Assembly: GCF_945952055.1 (NCBI RefSeq)
Contig: NZ_CAMFHB010000005.1
Coordinates: forward strand, 146,508 to 210,507
Reading direction: 5' to 3'
DNA length: 64,000 nt
Source of the DNA: an uncultured Alsobacter sp.
GTDB taxonomy: Bacteria; Pseudomonadota; Alphaproteobacteria; Rhizobiales; Beijerinckiaceae
Position 1 is the first letter of the stretch; every line of letters begins with the position of its first letter. Under the pieces are notes generated by a model, which made no database searches, was not told the DNA's origin, and worked only from the letters and a program-made list of their open reading frames with translations. The position numbers and the translations under genes are program-made. This document shows, piece by piece, positions 17,458 through 26,282 of the stretch.

Positions 17458-20400
17458 ATGTTCGGCAGCCTGCTGTCGTCCCGCCGGTTCGCACCGCTGT
17501 TCTGGTGCCAGTTCTTCTCCGCCTTCAACGACAATTTCCTGAAGAACGCGCTGGTAGCGCTCGTCGTGTACGGGCTCGCCCGCGAGGATGCGGCCGGTAT
17601 CGTGCAGATCGCCGGTGCCGCCCTGATCGCGCCGTTCTTCCTTCTGTCCGGGCTCGGCGGCGAACTCGCCGACCGATACGACAAGGGCCTCGTGGCCCGC
17701 CGGCTGAAGTTCGCCGAGATCGCCGCCGCCGGCGTGGGCGCCGCGGGCTTCGTCCTGCACTCCGTGCCGCTGCTGATCACGGCCATCGGCCTGTTCGGCG
17801 TGGTCTCGGCGCTGTTCGGGCCGATCAAGTACGGCATCCTGCCCGATCACCTGAAGACCGAGGAACTGCCGGCCGGCAACGCGCTGGTGGAAGCCGCCAC
17901 CTTCATGGCGATCCTGGTCGGCACGACGGCCGGCACCAAGGCCGCCACCGGCACCGAGAGCCCGTGGTGGGTCGCGGCTCTCCTGATGGTCTTCGCGCTG
18001 GCCAGCTGGGCCGGCGCCGCCTTCATCCCGCGCACCGGCGAGAAGGCACCCGACCTGCGGGTCAACCCGAACATCTTCGCCTCGACGGGCGACCTGCTGC
18101 GCGACCTGTGGGCCGACACGCGGCTGTGGCGCGGCATGATCGTCGTGAGCTGGTTCTGGCTCGTCGGCGCCGTCGTCCTGGCGCTGCTCGCCACGCTGGT
18201 GAAGGGGCGCCTCGGCGGCAACGAGGATCTCTACATCGCCTTCATGACCCTCTTCGCGGTCTCCATCGCGCTGGGCTCTGGCCTCGCGGTGTGGATGACG
18301 CACGGACGGCTCATCCTGCTGCCGACGGCCATCGGCGCGCTGCTCATGGGCCTCTTCGGCCTCGACCTCGGCATCGCGACGCTCGGCGCCACGCCTGGCC
18401 CGACGCCGATCGGTCCTCTCGACTTCTTCGCCTCGGCCCATGGCCTGCGCGTCGCCATCGACCTCGTCGGGCTCGCCACCTTCGCGGGGCTCTTCATCGT
18501 GCCCGTCTTCGCGGCCGTCCAGTCCTGGGCGGGCGAGGACCGGCGCGCCCGCGTCATCGCCGCCGGCAACGTGCTGCAGGCGGGCTTCGTGGTGGTGGGC
18601 GCGGTGGCCGCCGGCGGGCTGCAGACGCTGGGCTTCACCGAGCCGCAGCTGCTCATCGGCCTGGCGGTGCTGAACCTCGTGGCCGCCCCCGTGTGCCTGA
18701 AGCTTCTGCCGATCAACCCCCTGCGCGACGCGATCTCGATCCTCTACCGGGCCGTGTTCCGCATGGAGGTCACCGGCATGGAGAACTTCGCCAAGGCCGG
18801 TCCCAACGCCATCATCGCGCTGAACCACGTCAGCTTCCTGGATGCGGGCCTCGCCCTGTCGCTCACCGACAAGGAGCCCGTGTTCGCCATCGACCACGGC
18901 ATCGCTCAGCGCTGGTGGGTGAAGCCGTTCCTCAAGCTCACCCGCGCCATGCCGCTCGACCCGACGCGGCCGATGGCGACGCGCACGCTGATCAACGCCG
19001 TGAAATCCGGCGAGACGCTGATCATCTTCCCGGAGGGCCGCCTCACGGTCACCGGCAGCCTGATGAAGGTCTATGACGGCGCGGGTCTCATCGCCGACAA
19101 GTCGGATGCGATGGTCGTGCCCGTGCGCATCGACGGGCTCGAGGCGACCCCGTTCAGCCGGTTGTCGCCGGAACAGGTTCGCCGGCGCTGGTTCCCGAAG
19201 GTGCGGGTGACCGTCCTGGAACCGGTGAAGCTCGCCGTCGATCCGCAGCTCAAGGGCAAGAACCGGCGGCACGCGGCCGGCGCCGCGCTCTACCAGATCA
19301 TGTCGGACCTGGTCTTCCGCACCACGCGGACCGATCGCACCGTGTTCGACGCGGTCGTCGAGGCCGCCGAGATCCACGGTCCGGGCCGCACCGCGGTGGA
19401 GGACCCCGTCACCGGGGAGCTCAGCTACCGCAAGATGCTGGCCGGCGCCCGCGTGCTGGGGCGCCGCCTCGCCCAGCTCGCCGGTCCGGGCGAGGCGGTG
19501 GGCGTGATGCTGCCCAACGCCAACGCGGCCGCCGTGACCCTCCTCGGGTTGATGTCGGCGGGACGCGTGCCGGCGATGATCAACTTCACCGCCGGCGAGG
19601 CCAACATCCTGGCGGCCTGCAAGGCCGCGGGGATCAAGGCCATCGCGACCTCCCGCGCCTTCGTCGAGAAGGGCCGCATGGACGCGCTCGTGGCCGCGCT
19701 CGGCCAGCAGGTCTCGATCGTCTACCTGGAGGACCTGCGGACCAAGATCGGCACCGTCGAGCGCCTGTCGGGCCTCCTGCAGTGGAAGAAGCCGCTCGCC
19801 AGGCGCAAGCCCGACGACCGCGCCGCGATCCTGTTCACGTCGGGCTCCGAAGGCACGCCGAAGGGCGTCGTGCTCTCCCATTCCAACATGCTCGCCAATG
19901 CCGCGCAGGCGGCGGCGCGCATCGACTTCGGACGCACGGACAAAGTGTTCAACGTGCTGCCCGTGTTCCATTCGTTCGGGCTCACCGTCGGCCTCGTCCT
20001 GCCGCTGGTGTCGGGCGTGCGGGTCTATCTCTACCCCTCGCCGCTGCACTACCGGATCGTCCCGGAGCTCGTGTACGGCGTGAACGCGACGATCCTGTTC
20101 GGCACGGACACGTTCCTGGCCGGCTATGCCCGCTCGGCCCATCCCTACGACTTCCGCTCGCTGCGCTACGTGCTCGCCGGCGCGGAACCGGTGAAGGAGG
20201 CGACGCGGCGGGTCTACATGGAGAAGTTCGGGCTGCGCATCCTGGAGGGCTACGGCATCACCGAGACCTCGCCGGCGCTCGCGCTCAACACGCCCATGTT
20301 CAACCGCTTCGGCACGGTGGGGCGCATCCTGCCCGGCATGGAGATGCGCCTCGAGCCGCTGCCCGGCGTCGAGGAGGGCGGGCGTCTGCACGTGCGGGGT

Positions 20401-20865
20401 CCCAACGTGATGATGGGCTATCTGCGCGCCGAGAATCCGGGCGTGCTGGAGCCCCCGCCGGAGGGCTGGCACGACACGGGCGACATCGTTTTCATCGATG
20501 CCGAGGGGTTCATCACCATCCGCGGCCGCGCCAAGCGTTTCGCCAAGATCGGCGGCGAGATGATCTCGCTGGCGGCCGTGGAGGCGCTGGCTTCGGACCT
20601 GTGGCCGGGCGTGCTCTCGGCCGTGGGGACCAGGCCCGACCCGCGCAAGGGCGAGCGCCTGGTGCTGCTCACCGAGAAGGCGGGCGCCAGCCGCGGCGAG
20701 TTCCTGGCGTTCGCCAAGTCGCGCGGGGCCTCGGAGATGATGGTCCCGGCGGAGATCGTCTCGGTCGACAAGGTGCCGCTCCTGGGGTCCGGCAAGATCG
20801 ACTTCGCCGGCGTGAACCGGGTCGTGCGCGAGCGGGCCGAGCCCGCCGCGCCGGCCGAGGCGTGA
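17458..20865 (+). CDS. Fusion of LplT-like MFS transporter, PlsC-type acyltransferase and acyl-ACP synthetase (Aas-like)
   Basis: A 1135-residue three-part protein. Residues 1-420: MFS transporter similar to lysophospholipid transporter LplT (RFAPLFWCQFFSAFNDNFLK, then about twelve hydrophobic segments). Residues about 430-620: acyltransferase with the HX4D site in ALNHVSFLDAG and the EGRLTVTGSLMKVYDG motif. Residues about 640-1130: AMP-forming synthetase with ILFTSGSEGTPKGVVLSHSN, EGYGITETSP and WHDTGDIVFID. In E. coli LplT and Aas are two proteins that take in lysophospholipid and re-acylate it with ACP-activated fatty acid; here they are one chain. ATG at 17458 has GGAG at eight bases; one at 17416 lies inside the operator-like dyad and lacks a ribosome site. 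A TetR gene follows after 10 bases. Confidence 0.92.
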   Translation: MFGSLLSSRRFAPLFWCQFFSAFNDNFLKNALVALVVYGLAREDAAGIVQIAGAALIAPFFLLSGLGGELADRYDKGLVARRLKFAEIAAAGVGAAGFVLHSVPLLITAIGLFGVVSALFGPIKYGILPDHLKTEELPAGNALVEAATFMAILVGTTAGTKAATGTESPWWVAALLMVFALASWAGAAFIPRTGEKAPDLRVNPNIFASTGDLLRDLWADTRLWRGMIVVSWFWLVGAVVLALLATLVKGRLGGNEDLYIAFMTLFAVSIALGSGLAVWMTHGRLILLPTAIGALLMGLFGLDLGIATLGATPGPTPIGPLDFFASAHGLRVAIDLVGLATFAGLFIVPVFAAVQSWAGEDRRARVIAAGNVLQAGFVVVGAVAAGGLQTLGFTEPQLLIGLAVLNLVAAPVCLKLLPINPLRDAISILYRAVFRMEVTGMENFAKAGPNAIIALNHVSFLDAGLALSLTDKEPVFAIDHGIAQRWWVKPFLKLTRAMPLDPTRPMATRTLINAVKSGETLIIFPEGRLTVTGSLMKVYDGAGLIADKSDAMVVPVRIDGLEATPFSRLSPEQVRRRWFPKVRVTVLEPVKLAVDPQLKGKNRRHAAGAALYQIMSDLVFRTTRTDRTVFDAVVEAAEIHGPGRTAVEDPVTGELSYRKMLAGARVLGRRLAQLAGPGEAVGVMLPNANAAAVTLLGLMSAGRVPAMINFTAGEANILAACKAAGIKAIATSRAFVEKGRMDALVAALGQQVSIVYLEDLRTKIGTVERLSGLLQWKKPLARRKPDDRAAILFTSGSEGTPKGVVLSHSNMLANAAQAAARIDFGRTDKVFNVLPVFHSFGLTVGLVLPLVSGVRVYLYPSPLHYRIVPELVYGVNATILFGTDTFLAGYARSAHPYDFRSLRYVLAGAEPVKEATRRVYMEKFGLRILEGYGITETSPALALNTPMFNRFGTVGRILPGMEMRLEPLPGVEEGGRLHVRGPNVMMGYLRAENPGVLEPPPEGWHDTGDIVFIDAEGFITIRGRAKRFAKIGGEMISLAAVEALASDLWPGVLSAVGTRPDPRKGERLVLLTEKAGASRGEFLAFAKSRGASEMMVPAEIVSVDKVPLLGSGKIDFAGVNRVVRERAEPAAPAEA

Positions 20866-20875
20866 GGATCGGGCC

Positions 20876-21454
20876 ATGCGCGACGGTGCGCGCACGCGCG
20901 ACAGGATCCTGCACGAGGCGCTGGCGCTCTTCGCCGAGCGCGGCATCGACGGAACGAGCGTGCGCGACATCGCCCAGGCGGTCGGTGTCGCGGAAGCCGC
21001 GCTCTACCGGCACTTCCGCTCCAAGGACGAGATCGCGCGCGACCTCTTCCTGGTGAACTACGCGGCGCTGGCCGCCGATGTCCTGGCGATCGGGGCGCAG
21101 GACGAGCGCTTCGCGATCCGGCTCGAGAAGCTCGTGGGGCTCTTCGCCCGCCTGTTCGACGAGAACCCGGCGCTGTTCGCCTTCCTGCTCATCAACCAGC
21201 ACCGGCACCTGGCGGAGGTGGACGCGGCGCCGGGGCGCAACCCGGTGGCGGCCGTGGCCCTCGTCCTGCGCGAAGCCATCGAACGGCGGGACATTCCACC
21301 GCAGGATCCCGACCTCGCCGCGGCCATGGCGCTGGGCCTCGTGGTGCAGCCCGCGGTGTTCCACCTCTACGGCCGGCTCACCGGCCCGCTGTCGGCGCGC
21401 GTCCCCGCCATCACGGCCGCGACCGGGGCCGTGCTCGGGACGGGCCGGAGCTGA
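20876..21454 (+). CDS. TetR family transcriptional regulator
   Basis: A 192-residue regulator. The N-terminal HTH is textbook TetR: RDRILHEALALFAERGIDGT, SVRDIAQAVGVAEAALYRHF and RSKDEIARDLF. The helical C-terminal half should bind a ligand, which cannot be predicted. It begins 10 bases after the MFS/acyltransferase fusion gene, so the two are one operon; a dyad of TetR type lies at that operon's promoter, suggesting autoregulation, with a fatty acid or acyl compound as the likely signal (inference). Confidence 0.93.
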   Translation: MRDGARTRDRILHEALALFAERGIDGTSVRDIAQAVGVAEAALYRHFRSKDEIARDLFLVNYAALAADVLAIGAQDERFAIRLEKLVGLFARLFDENPALFAFLLINQHRHLAEVDAAPGRNPVAAVALVLREAIERRDIPPQDPDLAAAMALGLVVQPAVFHLYGRLTGPLSARVPAITAATGAVLGTGRS

Positions 21455-21458
21455 CCCG

Positions 21459-22409
21459 GTGGGCGTTGCGAGGCTCGCACAGCGCCTGGCCCTGGCCGTG
21501 CTCCTTTGCGCGAGCGCGCCCGCCCGGGCGGCGTTCGAAGGGCTGGTAACCGCCGGGCCGGCGCCGGTCCAGGCGAGCGACGCCGCGGCGGATGCGATCT
21601 GCCTGCTCGTGGAGGCCGCGGCCGTGGGCAACGGCCTGCCGATCACCTTCTTCTCGCGGCTGATCGGGCAGGAGAGCAGCTTCCGTCCGCAGGCCCAGGG
21701 GCCGATGACGCGCTTCGGCGTGCGGGCCCAGGGCATCGCGCAGTTCATGCCGGGCACCGCGGCGGAGCGCGGCCTGACCGACCCCTTCGATCCGGTGCAG
21801 GCTCTGCCCCGCGCGGCCGAGTTCCTGCGCGACCTGAAGGCGGCCTTCGGCAACTGGGGCCTCGCCGCCGCGGCCTACAACGCCGGCCCGCGGCGGATCG
21901 AAGGCGTCATCGGCGGCGACGCCTTCCTGCCCGCGGAAACGGCGGCCTATGTGTTCGAGATCACCGGCCACACGGTCCAGGACTGGATCGCCGCGCGCAA
22001 GGCGGGCACCGACCTGCCGATGCCCAACGACAGCAGTTGCGCGCAGGTGCGCGCCAGCCTGCGGGCGCCCGGCGCTTCACCCTTCCTGACCGCGCTCGAG
22101 CGCCGCGTGGAGGCGGGCCTCGCCAAGCCCTGGGGCGTCCAGCTCAGCGCCGGCTTCTCGCGGGCCAGGGCGCTTGCCGCCTACGGCCGGGCCGAGCGCC
22201 AGTTCTCCGGCATCCTCGCCGGCCGCGACCCCATGATCCTGCGCACGGTCCTGCGCAGCCGCGGCACGCGCGGCTTCTACCAGGTCCGGGCCGGCACCAG
22301 TTCGCGCGCCGAGGCCGAGGCGCTGTGCAACAGCTTGCGCAAGGCCGGCGGCGCCTGCCTGGTGCTGGCGTCCTCCCGCAAGCCGGCGGGGCGGGCGAAG
22401 CGGGGGTGA
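21459..22409 (+). CDS. Lytic transglycosylase, SLT domain, with SPOR-like C-terminus
   Basis: About 316 residues, starting at GTG 21459 (GGAG eight bases before), four bases after the TetR stop. A signal peptide is evident: RLAQRLALAVLLCASAPARA with cleavage near ARA-AF. The SLT domain has the catalytic glutamate in LIGQESSFRPQAQ, then GIAQFMPGTA and AAAYNAGPRRI. The C-terminus, FYQVRAGTSSRAEAEALCNS, resembles a SPOR repeat that binds denuded glycan strands. The enzyme should cleave peptidoglycan to 1,6-anhydromuramyl products in the periplasm. Its GTG start and proximity suggest co-transcription with the TetR gene, though no functional link is clear. Confidence 0.88.
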   Translation: MGVARLAQRLALAVLLCASAPARAAFEGLVTAGPAPVQASDAAADAICLLVEAAAVGNGLPITFFSRLIGQESSFRPQAQGPMTRFGVRAQGIAQFMPGTAAERGLTDPFDPVQALPRAAEFLRDLKAAFGNWGLAAAAYNAGPRRIEGVIGGDAFLPAETAAYVFEITGHTVQDWIAARKAGTDLPMPNDSSCAQVRASLRAPGASPFLTALERRVEAGLAKPWGVQLSAGFSRARALAAYGRAERQFSGILAGRDPMILRTVLRSRGTRGFYQVRAGTSSRAEAEALCNSLRKAGGACLVLASSRKPAGRAKRG

Positions 22410-22452
22410 GCGGACTGGACGGCATCCGGCCTCCCGGTGTTATCTCGACGCC

Positions 22453-23364
22453 ATGACCGAGGCCGCCTCCGATCGACGCCGAAAGAAGACGCCGCGGCAG
22501 CGGTCTCTGGAAGCCCGCATCTACGCCGTCTATGCCGACCTGCCCCCGTCGGAGAAACGCCTGGCCGACGTGTTGCTGCTGCATCAGCGCGACCTGCCGA
22601 GCTACACCGCGGGTGAGCTGGCCAGCAAGGCGAACGTCTCCAAGGCCACCGCCGCCCGGCTGATCCGTTCCCTCGGCTACTCCACCTACCCGGAGGCCAA
22701 GCGGCAGATTCGCATGGACCAGCACTGGGGATCGGCGCTGGCCGAACTGCCGGGGCTGGCGGCGGTCCCGGCCGACGAGATCACGCTCGCACGAACCGTC
22801 CAGGTCGATCTCGAGAACATTCGCGCCACGGCCGAAACCATTCCGGAGGAGACCTTGTCCCGGCTGGTGGACGCGCTGGTCGCGGCGCCGCGCGTGTGGA
22901 TCATCGGCCTGCGCAGCGGCTACGGGCTCGCCTACCACGCCCACCACTATTTCACGCTGATCAAGCCGCACGTCCGCGTCCTGCCGTCGGGCGGCGCGAC
23001 CTATGCCCACGAGATCGCCTCCATCGGGCCGGGCGACGTTCTTCTGGCGATCGCCTTCCGTCGGCGCCCGCGCCTGTTGCCCACGATCCTGACCGAAGCG
23101 GGGGCGGCAGGGGCCGTCACGGCGCTCATCACCGACGTCAGCGCGGCGGCCAGCGCTCGGGCCAGCCAGCTGGTCCTGCGGTGCCGCTGCCAGTCGCCCT
23201 CCCCCTTCAACTCCTTCGTGGCCGCGGTGACGCTGATCAACCACCTCGCCTGGGCCACCGCCGCCAAGCTCGGCCAGGACAGCGTGCAGCGCTTCGCCCG
23301 GATCGATCGTCTCGTGGGCCTTCTCGACGACGTGTCGACGCCGATGTCCGATCCCAAGCGCTGA
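22453..23364 (+). CDS. RpiR/MurR family transcriptional regulator (HTH plus SIS domain)
   Basis: A 303-residue regulator. N-terminal RpiR HTH (about 15-90): LEARIYAVYADLPPSEKRLA, ELASKANVSKATAARLIRSL and GYSTYPEAKRQIR. C-terminal SIS domain (about 130-270) with VWIIGLRSGYGLAYHAHHYF and GDVLLAIAFRRRPR, which in this family usually senses a phosphosugar. It converges on a minus-strand operon (23380-29944) encoding a creatinase-like hydrolase and an ABC importer, separated by only 15 bases at their 3' ends, and is its likely regulator; RpiR-like GAAA-N-TTTC motifs lie at that operon's promoter. ATG at 22453. Confidence 0.92.
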   Translation: MTEAASDRRRKKTPRQRSLEARIYAVYADLPPSEKRLADVLLLHQRDLPSYTAGELASKANVSKATAARLIRSLGYSTYPEAKRQIRMDQHWGSALAELPGLAAVPADEITLARTVQVDLENIRATAETIPEETLSRLVDALVAAPRVWIIGLRSGYGLAYHAHHYFTLIKPHVRVLPSGGATYAHEIASIGPGDVLLAIAFRRRPRLLPTILTEAGAAGAVTALITDVSAAASARASQLVLRCRCQSPSPFNSFVAAVTLINHLAWATAAKLGQDSVQRFARIDRLVGLLDDVSTPMSDPKR

Positions 23365-23379
23365 CCGGACGGCGAAGGA

Positions 23380-24282
23380 TCAGGCCGGAAAGGCGGACAC
23401 CGGCCTCGTGTCGATCAGGTCGTCATAGGAAATCGGTGCGGCCACGAGGTGACCGGCCGCTATGCCGCCCTGCCAGCGATCATAGGCGCGGCGATCGACG
23501 CGGGGTGTCGTCCACATGCCGCAGCGCCGGTACTCGTTCGTGAGCCGCACCAGAAGGGCTTCAGGCAGCTTGGGGAAGGTCTTGGCGAGGAAGCCCGCAT
23601 AGTCCCCGGCATCGTGAGCCAGCACGAACGCCATGCCGCGCCCGAGCGCTCTTGCGAAACGCGTCTGCACGTCCAGGCGGGCGTCGTCGCCTTCGCCGCT
23701 CGCGTAGTACACGCTCCACGGCACGTCGCCGCCCGTGATCGCCAGGGGCGCCACGACATGGCCGTGACCGGACGCCTCGAAAAGCGCCGCATTGGGATAG
23801 TCGATGGCGAGGAAGTCGCCCATGCCGCCCTTGAAGAGGGCGGCGAGCATCGCTCCGTCGAGATCCTGGATGAAGCCGACCTCGCCCGGATCGATTCCGT
23901 TCTCGCGCAGCAGGAGCTTGATGAACAGCCCGACGCTCGCGCCGTTGCTTCCCTTCATGGCGATGACCTTGCCGCGGGTCTGCGCCCAGGTGAAGTGCTC
24001 GCGGGGCATCCGGCCGACCAGCGCCAGGGGCGCGCGGGCCGCGACCTGCGCGAAGGGAACGTAGCGGGTGCCGCGCCCGAAGAACATCGATGGCACCCAT
24101 ACGCCACCCAGCACCGCCTCGGCCTCGCCGTCGCCGAGTTCCTTCAGCACGTTGTCCCAGGGAGAGGGGACGGTCGCGGAGACGTCCAGGCCCTCCTCCG
24201 CGAAATAGCCCTGCCACCGGGCGACGTATTCCGGCAGGTAGTTGAGGCTGTGGCCGGTGGCCGAGATGCGGAAGCGCTGCAT
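23380..24282 (-). CDS. NMT1/SsuA-like substrate-binding protein without signal peptide
   Basis: A 300-residue protein of the NMT1/THI5-like, type II periplasmic-binding fold: MQRFRISATGHSLNYLPEYV, ARWQGYFAEEGLDVSATVP, then KELGDGEAEAVLGGVWVPS and ARAPLALVGRMP. Relatives bind nitrate, sulfonates, riboflavin or thiamine precursors. The odd point is the N-terminus: the mature fold begins at residue 3, and the frame upstream is closed by the stop of the ATPase gene 18 bases earlier, so no secretion signal is possible. It should therefore be cytoplasmic, either a sensor or an enzyme like THI5, or a decayed binding protein. Last gene of the creatinase-like/ABC operon. Confidence 0.82.
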   Translation of the reverse strand: MQRFRISATGHSLNYLPEYVARWQGYFAEEGLDVSATVPSPWDNVLKELGDGEAEAVLGGVWVPSMFFGRGTRYVPFAQVAARAPLALVGRMPREHFTWAQTRGKVIAMKGSNGASVGLFIKLLLRENGIDPGEVGFIQDLDGAMLAALFKGGMGDFLAIDYPNAALFEASGHGHVVAPLAITGGDVPWSVYYASGEGDDARLDVQTRFARALGRGMAFVLAHDAGDYAGFLAKTFPKLPEALLVRLTNEYRRCGMWTTPRVDRRAYDRWQGGIAAGHLVAAPISYDDLIDTRPVSAFPA

Positions 24283-24300
24283 GGCGACGGGTCCTGAGGA

Positions 24301-25446
24301 TCAGGGTTTCAGGCGAAGGCCGGTCACGGCGTCGAACCAGACGACGTCGCCCGCGGCGAACGACAAGGAGCACGGCGACCCGAGGGCCGGCCGCTCGTTG
24401 CCCGGCCGGCGCACGAAGACGAGATCATGGTCGATCAGATGATCTCGGGTGCCGCCGGCCTGCAGCCGGCAGCCGACGACGATCTCGGCCCCGAGGCTCT
24501 CGACGACGACGACCTCGGCGGGAAGGGGGCCCTCTCCCGGCGGACGGAGCTCGAGCTTTTCGGGGCGGATGCCGAAGACGAGGCGACCGGCGCGCGGGGC
24601 AGCCTCGCCATGGGCGAAGGACAGGCTCGGGGAGATCCTGAGCTGCGCACCTTCGCCGTCCACGGTCAGAAGGTTCATGGAGGGAGAGCCGACGAACCGC
24701 GCGACGAAGGTGTTCGCCGGCGCGTGGTAGATCTCGTCCGGCGTGCCGATCTGCTGCACCTCTCCCTTGTCGAGGACGATGATGCGGGTCGCCATGGTCA
24801 TGGCTTCGACCTGGTCGTGCGTCACGTACACGAAGGTCTTTCCCACCTTGTGGTGCAGCGAGGAGATCTCGGCCCGCATCTGCATGCGCAGGCGCGCGTC
24901 GAGGTTGGAGAGCGGCTCGTCCAGCAGATAGATGGAGGGGTCGCGGATCAGGGCCCTGGCCAGCGCGACGCGCTGGCGCTGGCCACCGGACAGGCCCGCC
25001 GGGCGCCGATCGATCAGCGGGTCGAGTTCGAGCTGCCGGGCGATGGCGTCCGTCCGGGCCGCGATGGCCGGGTCCTTCATCCTGCGACGACGCATCCAGC
25101 CGTTCACCAGAGGCAGGTGGTGCCAGGGCCTGAACGCATCCATGACCAGTGGGAAGGCGATGTTGCCCCGCACCGTCATGTGCGGGTAGAGCGCGTAGCT
25201 CTGGAAGACGAAGGCCACGTCGCGCTCGCGCGGCGACCAGTCGTTGGCGCGCTTGCCGTCGAAGCGGATCTCGCCGGCCGTGATTTCGGTGAGCCCGGCG
25301 ATCATGCGCAGCAAGGTGGACTTGCCACAGCCGGACGGGCCGAGGAGCACCAGGAACTCGCCGTCCTCGACGGTGGCACTGAGCGAGCGGATGACCTGGG
25401 TGTCGCCGAAGGTCTTCGCGACGGTATCGAGGACGAGTTCGGGCAT
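24301..25446 (-). CDS. ABC transporter ATP-binding protein, UgpC/MsmK (CUT1) type
   Basis: A 381-residue ATPase. Walker A GPSGCGKSTLLRMIAGL, Q-loop FVFQSYALYPHMTV, signature LSGGQRQRVALARALI, Walker B IYLLDEPLSNLDA and the switch VYVTHDQVEAMTMA. The C-terminal TOBE-like extension (FGIRPEKLELRPP) marks the MalK/UgpC family that powers sugar and polyol importers. An insertion of about 30 residues rich in basic and aromatic residues (FRPWHHLPLVNGWMRRRR) lies between the Q-loop and signature, unusual for the family. Two bases separate it from the permease gene upstream; it belongs to the same operon. Confidence 0.93.
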   Translation of the reverse strand: MPELVLDTVAKTFGDTQVIRSLSATVEDGEFLVLLGPSGCGKSTLLRMIAGLTEITAGEIRFDGKRANDWSPRERDVAFVFQSYALYPHMTVRGNIAFPLVMDAFRPWHHLPLVNGWMRRRRMKDPAIAARTDAIARQLELDPLIDRRPAGLSGGQRQRVALARALIRDPSIYLLDEPLSNLDARLRMQMRAEISSLHHKVGKTFVYVTHDQVEAMTMATRIIVLDKGEVQQIGTPDEIYHAPANTFVARFVGSPSMNLLTVDGEGAQLRISPSLSFAHGEAAPRAGRLVFGIRPEKLELRPPGEGPLPAEVVVVESLGAEIVVGCRLQAGGTRDHLIDHDLVFVRRPGNERPALGSPCSLSFAAGDVVWFDAVTGLRLKP

Positions 25447-25448
25447 GG

Positions 25449-26282
25449 TCAGCCTTTCACCGCGCCGGAGGTGAGCCCCGACACGATCCGGCGTTGGATG
25501 ACGAGGAAGAAGGTGATCGCCGGCAGGCTGAACAGGAGCGCGGTGCCCATGACGGCCGACAACGGCGTTTCGTACTGACCGATGAACGACGCGAGCCCCA
25601 CGCTGGCGGGCCAGAGCGTCCGGTTCATCAGGAAGGTCGAGGCGAAGAGGTATTCGTTCCAGCCGGCGAAGAAGGCGATCACGGCGGCGGCGGCCAGGCT
25701 CGGGGCAATGAGCGGCAGCACGATCATGGTGAGCACGCCGATGCGCGGGCAATTGTCGATCAGCGCGGACTCCTCGATCTCGTAGGGGATCGCGTCGATG
25801 GCGCCCTTCACGATGAAGGTCGCCACCGGGAGCGAGAAGGCCGCGTTGGCCAGCACGAGACCCAGGAGATTGTTGAGAAGGCCGAGCGCCACGAACATGG
25901 CGTAGAGCGGCACGAGGATCAGTGCCTCCGGCACCACCTGCGTCATGAAGAGCAGAAAGCCCACCACGCCACGGCCGTGGAAGCGGAATCGGCTGAGCGC
26001 GTAACCCGCGAGGGAGCCGAGCAGAAGACTGACGACGGTCGTCCCCGTCGCGACGAAGAGCGTGTTCAGCATCCAGCGCCCGACGGGAAGCCCCTCGAGT
26101 TCGGCGACCAGGGCGCCGAAATACTGCGGCTGTGGCCAGGGCACCTGTCCGCTCGCGTAGAGCTGCCCGGGGTCGGAGAAGGCGGTCGTCGCCATCCAGT
26201 AGATCGGGAAGCCGGCGACGGCCACCAGCACGAGCACGAGGATGGCCCGCAGAAAGCCGAGGATCAGGGACAGCGCGCTCAT
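25449..26282 (-). CDS. ABC transporter permease, CUT1 MalG-like
   Basis: A 277-residue inner-membrane permease with six hydrophobic segments. The EAA loop facing the ATPase is DAIPYEIEESALIDNCPRIG, followed by LTMIVLPLIAPSLAAAAVIA. The N-terminal helix and FPIYWMATTAFSDPGQLYAS are typical of MalG/UgpE-type components. Its ATG overlaps the stop of the partner permease gene (ATGA, 26279-26282), and the ATPase gene starts two bases after its stop. Confidence 0.92.
   Translation of the reverse strand: MSALSLILGFLRAILVLVLVAVAGFPIYWMATTAFSDPGQLYASGQVPWPQPQYFGALVAELEGLPVGRWMLNTLFVATGTTVVSLLLGSLAGYALSRFRFHGRGVVGFLLFMTQVVPEALILVPLYAMFVALGLLNNLLGLVLANAAFSLPVATFIVKGAIDAIPYEIEESALIDNCPRIGVLTMIVLPLIAPSLAAAAVIAFFAGWNEYLFASTFLMNRTLWPASVGLASFIGQYETPLSAVMGTALLFSLPAITFFLVIQRRIVSGLTSGAVKG

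Noticed and set aside
17404..20970. Very long minus-strand open frame of more than 1100 codons
   Set aside because: It is antisense to the MFS/acyltransferase fusion; composition is Arg/His/Gly/Asp-rich as expected from reading the complementary strand of a GC-rich gene, and no family is recognisable.
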